NCBI GenBank assembly: GCA_017451665.1
Contig: JAFTNX010000204.1
Location: forward strand, 1 to 15,919
DNA: 15,919 nucleotides
Source of the DNA: Oscillospiraceae bacterium
GTDB taxonomy: Bacteria; Bacillota; Clostridia; Oscillospirales; Ruminococcaceae
Reading direction: 5' to 3'
Shown: positions 13,916 through 15,919 of the stretch, piece after piece
How the letters are laid out: every line of letters begins with the position of its first letter
How positions within the stretch are numbered: position 1 is the first letter of the stretch
Notes under the pieces: generated by a model
Told to the model about the DNA's origin: nothing
Database searches by the model: none
Seen by the model: the letters and a program-made list of their open reading frames with translations, nothing else
Made by a program: the position numbers and the translations under genes

Positions 13916-15718
13916 TTAGTCGTCAAGCTTGAGAACAGACATAAACGCCTCCTGTGGTACTTCTACGCTACCAAGCTGACGCATACGCTTTTTACCTTCC
14001 TTCTGTTTTTCAAGAAGTTTTTTCTTTCGTGTGATGTCACCACCATAACACTTTGCAAGTACGTCCTTACGCATTGCCTTTACGGTTTCTCTTGCGATAA
14101 CCTTTCCACCGATAGCAGCCTGAATAGGAACTTCAAAAAGCTGTCTTGGAATGTTATCCTTTAACTTTTCGGCAATTCTTCTTCCTCGTGAATACGCCTT
14201 ATCTGTATGCACGATAAACGAAAGTGCATCAACAACTTCGCCATTGAGAAGAATATCAAGCTTAACAAGTTTTGAAGGAGAATAGCCCTTCATTTCATAG
14301 TCAAATGACGCATAGCCTCTTGTTCTTGATTTTAATGCGTCAAAAAAGTCATAGACAATTTCGTTAAGTGGCAGGTCGTAGTGAAGCTCAACTCGTGTTT
14401 CGTCAAGGTACTTCATATCCTTGAACACGCCACGTCTTTCCTGACAAAGCTCCATAATATTTCCCACAAAATCAGACGGTGCAAGAACGCTTGCGTTAAC
14501 AACAGGTTCTTCTGCCGAAAGAATAAGTGCAGGGTCAGGGAAATTTGTCGGGTTATCAATCATAACAGTTTCGCCGTTTGTAAGGTTAACCTTATAGATA
14601 ACTGACGGTGCAGTTGTAATAAGGTCAAGGTTATATTCTCTTTCAAGTCTTTCCTGGATAATTTCCATATGGAGAAGTCCCAAAAATCCACATCTGAAAC
14701 CAAATCCAAGGGCAATTGAAGTTTCAGGCTCGAATGAGAGAGATGCATCGTTAAGCTTTAATTTTTCCAGAGCGTCACGCAAATCCCCATATTTAGCGCC
14801 GTCAACAGGATAAATTCCCGAAAATACCATTGAATTTACCTTTTTATAGCCGTCAAGTGGCTTATCACAAGGGAAATCCCTGTTTGTAACTGTATCACCC
14901 ACCTGTGTGTCAGCGATATTCTTAATTGAAGCTGCGATATATCCAACCTCGCCTGCGTGAAGCTCGCCAACAGGTACCAAATCCTTAGCACCCATATAGC
15001 CTATTTCAACAGTCTGGAATTCAGCTCCGGTAGCCATCATTCTGATTGTATCCCCAACCTTAAGGCTTCCCTCTTTGACTCTCACATAGATAATTACGCC
15101 CTTATACTGGTCGTAGTAGCTGTCAAAAACAAGTGCCTTCAAAGGTGCGTTTTCATCGCCCTTAGGTGCAGGAATATCAGTAATTACTCTTTCTAAAACT
15201 TCCTTGATATTAACTCCTGTTTTAGCAGAAATTTTAGGTGCGTCAAGTGCAGGAATTCCGATAACATTTTCAATTTCCTGGCAAGCCTTTTCCGGCTGTG
15301 CAGACGGAAGGTCGATTTTATTTACAACAGGCAGAACTTCCAAATCGTGTTCGATTGCAAGATAGGTATTTGCAAGTGTCTGCGCCTCAATTCCCTGTGA
15401 TGCGTCAACAACAAGCACAGCTCCCTCGCAGGCTGCAAGAGAACGTGAAACCTCATAGTTAAAGTCAACGTGTCCAGGGGTGTCGATAAGGTTAAAGACG
15501 TAGTCGTTTCCGTCGTCGGATTTATAATTAAGGCGAACGGCTCTCGCCTTGATTGTGATACCTCTTTCACGCTCGATGTCCATATTGTCAAGAAGCTGGT
15601 CTTCCATTTCACGAAGCTCAACAGAAGATGTAAGCTCTAAAATTCTGTCGGCAAGAGTACTCTTTCCGTGGTCGATATGGGCGATAATACAAAAATTACG
15701 AATGTTATCCTGTTTCAT
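13916..15718 (-). CDS. lepA: Translation elongation factor 4 (LepA)
   Basis: Ribosome-associated GTPase related to EF-G, affecting initiation and back-translocation. The 600-residue length is normal. G motifs are AHIDHGKS (13-20), DTPGH (79-83) and NKID (133-136), with the switch region around ERGITIKA (51-58). The LepA-specific C-terminal part YGGDITRKKKLLEKQKEGKKRMRQLG is complete apart from the usual variable tail. It is the first gene of the operon, with AGGAG six bases before the ATG, and is read from a perfect sigma-A promoter. Confidence 0.97.
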   Translation of the reverse strand: MKQDNIRNFCIIAHIDHGKSTLADRILELTSSVELREMEDQLLDNMDIERERGITIKARAVRLNYKSDDGNDYVFNLIDTPGHVDFNYEVSRSLAACEGAVLVVDASQGIEAQTLANTYLAIEHDLEVLPVVNKIDLPSAQPEKACQEIENVIGIPALDAPKISAKTGVNIKEVLERVITDIPAPKGDENAPLKALVFDSYYDQYKGVIIYVRVKEGSLKVGDTIRMMATGAEFQTVEIGYMGAKDLVPVGELHAGEVGYIAASIKNIADTQVGDTVTNRDFPCDKPLDGYKKVNSMVFSGIYPVDGAKYGDLRDALEKLKLNDASLSFEPETSIALGFGFRCGFLGLLHMEIIQERLEREYNLDLITTAPSVIYKVNLTNGETVMIDNPTNFPDPALILSAEEPVVNASVLAPSDFVGNIMELCQERRGVFKDMKYLDETRVELHYDLPLNEIVYDFFDALKSRTRGYASFDYEMKGYSPSKLVKLDILLNGEVVDALSFIVHTDKAYSRGRRIAEKLKDNIPRQLFEVPIQAAIGGKVIARETVKAMRKDVLAKCYGGDITRKKKLLEKQKEGKKRMRQLGSVEVPQEAFMSVLKLDD

Positions 15719-15765
15719 AAAAAACTCCTGTATTTAAAAATTTCAATACTAATCCATAATACTAA

Positions 15766-15794
15766 ATTATAGCATATCAACGCATTATTGTCAA
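15766..15794 (-). promoter_or_regulatory. Perfect sigma-A promoter for the lepA operon
   Basis: Minus strand: TTGACA at 15794-15789, a 17-base spacer ending in TGC (extended -10), and TATAAT at 15771-15766. Both boxes match consensus exactly. The -35 box lies directly next to the U-run of the upstream terminator, so the two transcription units are packed end to end. Confidence 0.92.
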
Positions 15795-15796
15795 AC

Positions 15797-15822
15797 AAAA
15801 AAGACGGCGTTAAGCCGTCTTT
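15797..15822 (-). terminator. Terminator of a minus-strand gene entering from the right
   Basis: Minus strand: stem AAAGACGGC 15822-15814 with GCCGTCTTT 15808-15800, loop TTAAC, followed by T continuing to 15797. Strong intrinsic terminator just upstream of the lepA promoter. Confidence 0.9.
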
Positions 15823-15863
15823 GGAGAAATTACAATACCTGAACACAGGTATAAACAAGCATA

Positions 15864-15919
15864 TTATCCCTTAGCCCATATTTCACCATTACTATCGGTG
15901 AATTTATCTGTGCAAACCA
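15864..15919 (-). CDS. Possible C-terminal end of a gene cut by the window edge
   Basis: A minus-strand frame from the edge reads VCTDKFTDSNGEIWAKG and stops with TAA at 15866-15864, 41 bases before the terminator. A second frame is also open from the edge to a stop at 15830. The first reads more like protein (charged, glycine/asparagine-containing), but with under 20 codons the frame and the family cannot be decided. The terminator next to it is the main reason to expect a gene here. Confidence 0.25.
   Translation of the reverse strand, partial: VCTDKFTDSNGEIWAKG

Noticed and set aside
15837..15850. ACCTG/CAGGT inverted repeat near the right edge
   Set aside because: Only 5 bp with no T-run; the real terminator is at 15797-15822.

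Overview
The window is chromosomal DNA of a low-to-moderate GC Firmicute. The best fit is an anaerobic gut clostridium of the Ruminococcaceae/Oscillospiraceae type. This is inferred from the ferredoxin-linked 2-oxoacid oxidoreductase, the T-box in front of ileS, strong consensus sigma-A promoters with TGn extensions, AGGAGG ribosome binding sites, and the lepA-hemW and rsmD-coaD linkages. No rRNA, tRNA, insertion sequence, phage gene or CRISPR array was seen. The species is not determined.

Left part (1-2687): a perfect 30-bp palindrome and a GC-rich intergenic hairpin repeat lie at the left edge. They are followed by a tight minus-strand operon read rsmD, coaD, a coiled-coil 'ATPase'-like protein, nadA, driven by a TTGACT-17-TATAAT promoter. 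The operon combines a 16S rRNA methylase with coenzyme A and NAD synthesis steps.

Middle part (2789-9790): a divergent plus-strand promoter starts a gene for a P-loop ATPase of the MinD/CobQ class. It is followed by the four subunits of a 2-oxoacid:ferredoxin oxidoreductase: ferredoxin-like delta, alpha, beta and gamma. This cluster ends in a heptamer tandem repeat that overlaps the last stop codon, then a strong terminator. Next comes a complete ileS unit: promoter, T-box leader with an ATC specifier and clearly alternative antiterminator/terminator helices, a type-2 (eukaryote-like) isoleucyl-tRNA synthetase, and a long terminator.

Right part (9806-15822): two minus-strand units. The downstream one encodes an efflux-type adaptor lipoprotein and a five-pass membrane protein of unknown function. 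It has its own promoter and a terminator. The upstream one is lepA, two small unknown membrane proteins, and hemW, from a perfect TTGACA-17-TATAAT promoter. At the right edge, a terminator and a few codons suggest the end of another minus-strand gene.

Most of the window is housekeeping. The parts least explained are the adaptor/membrane pair, the two membrane proteins inside the lepA-hemW operon, the ATPase attached to the oxidoreductase cluster, and the small intergenic repeats. I found no convincing wholly new system.
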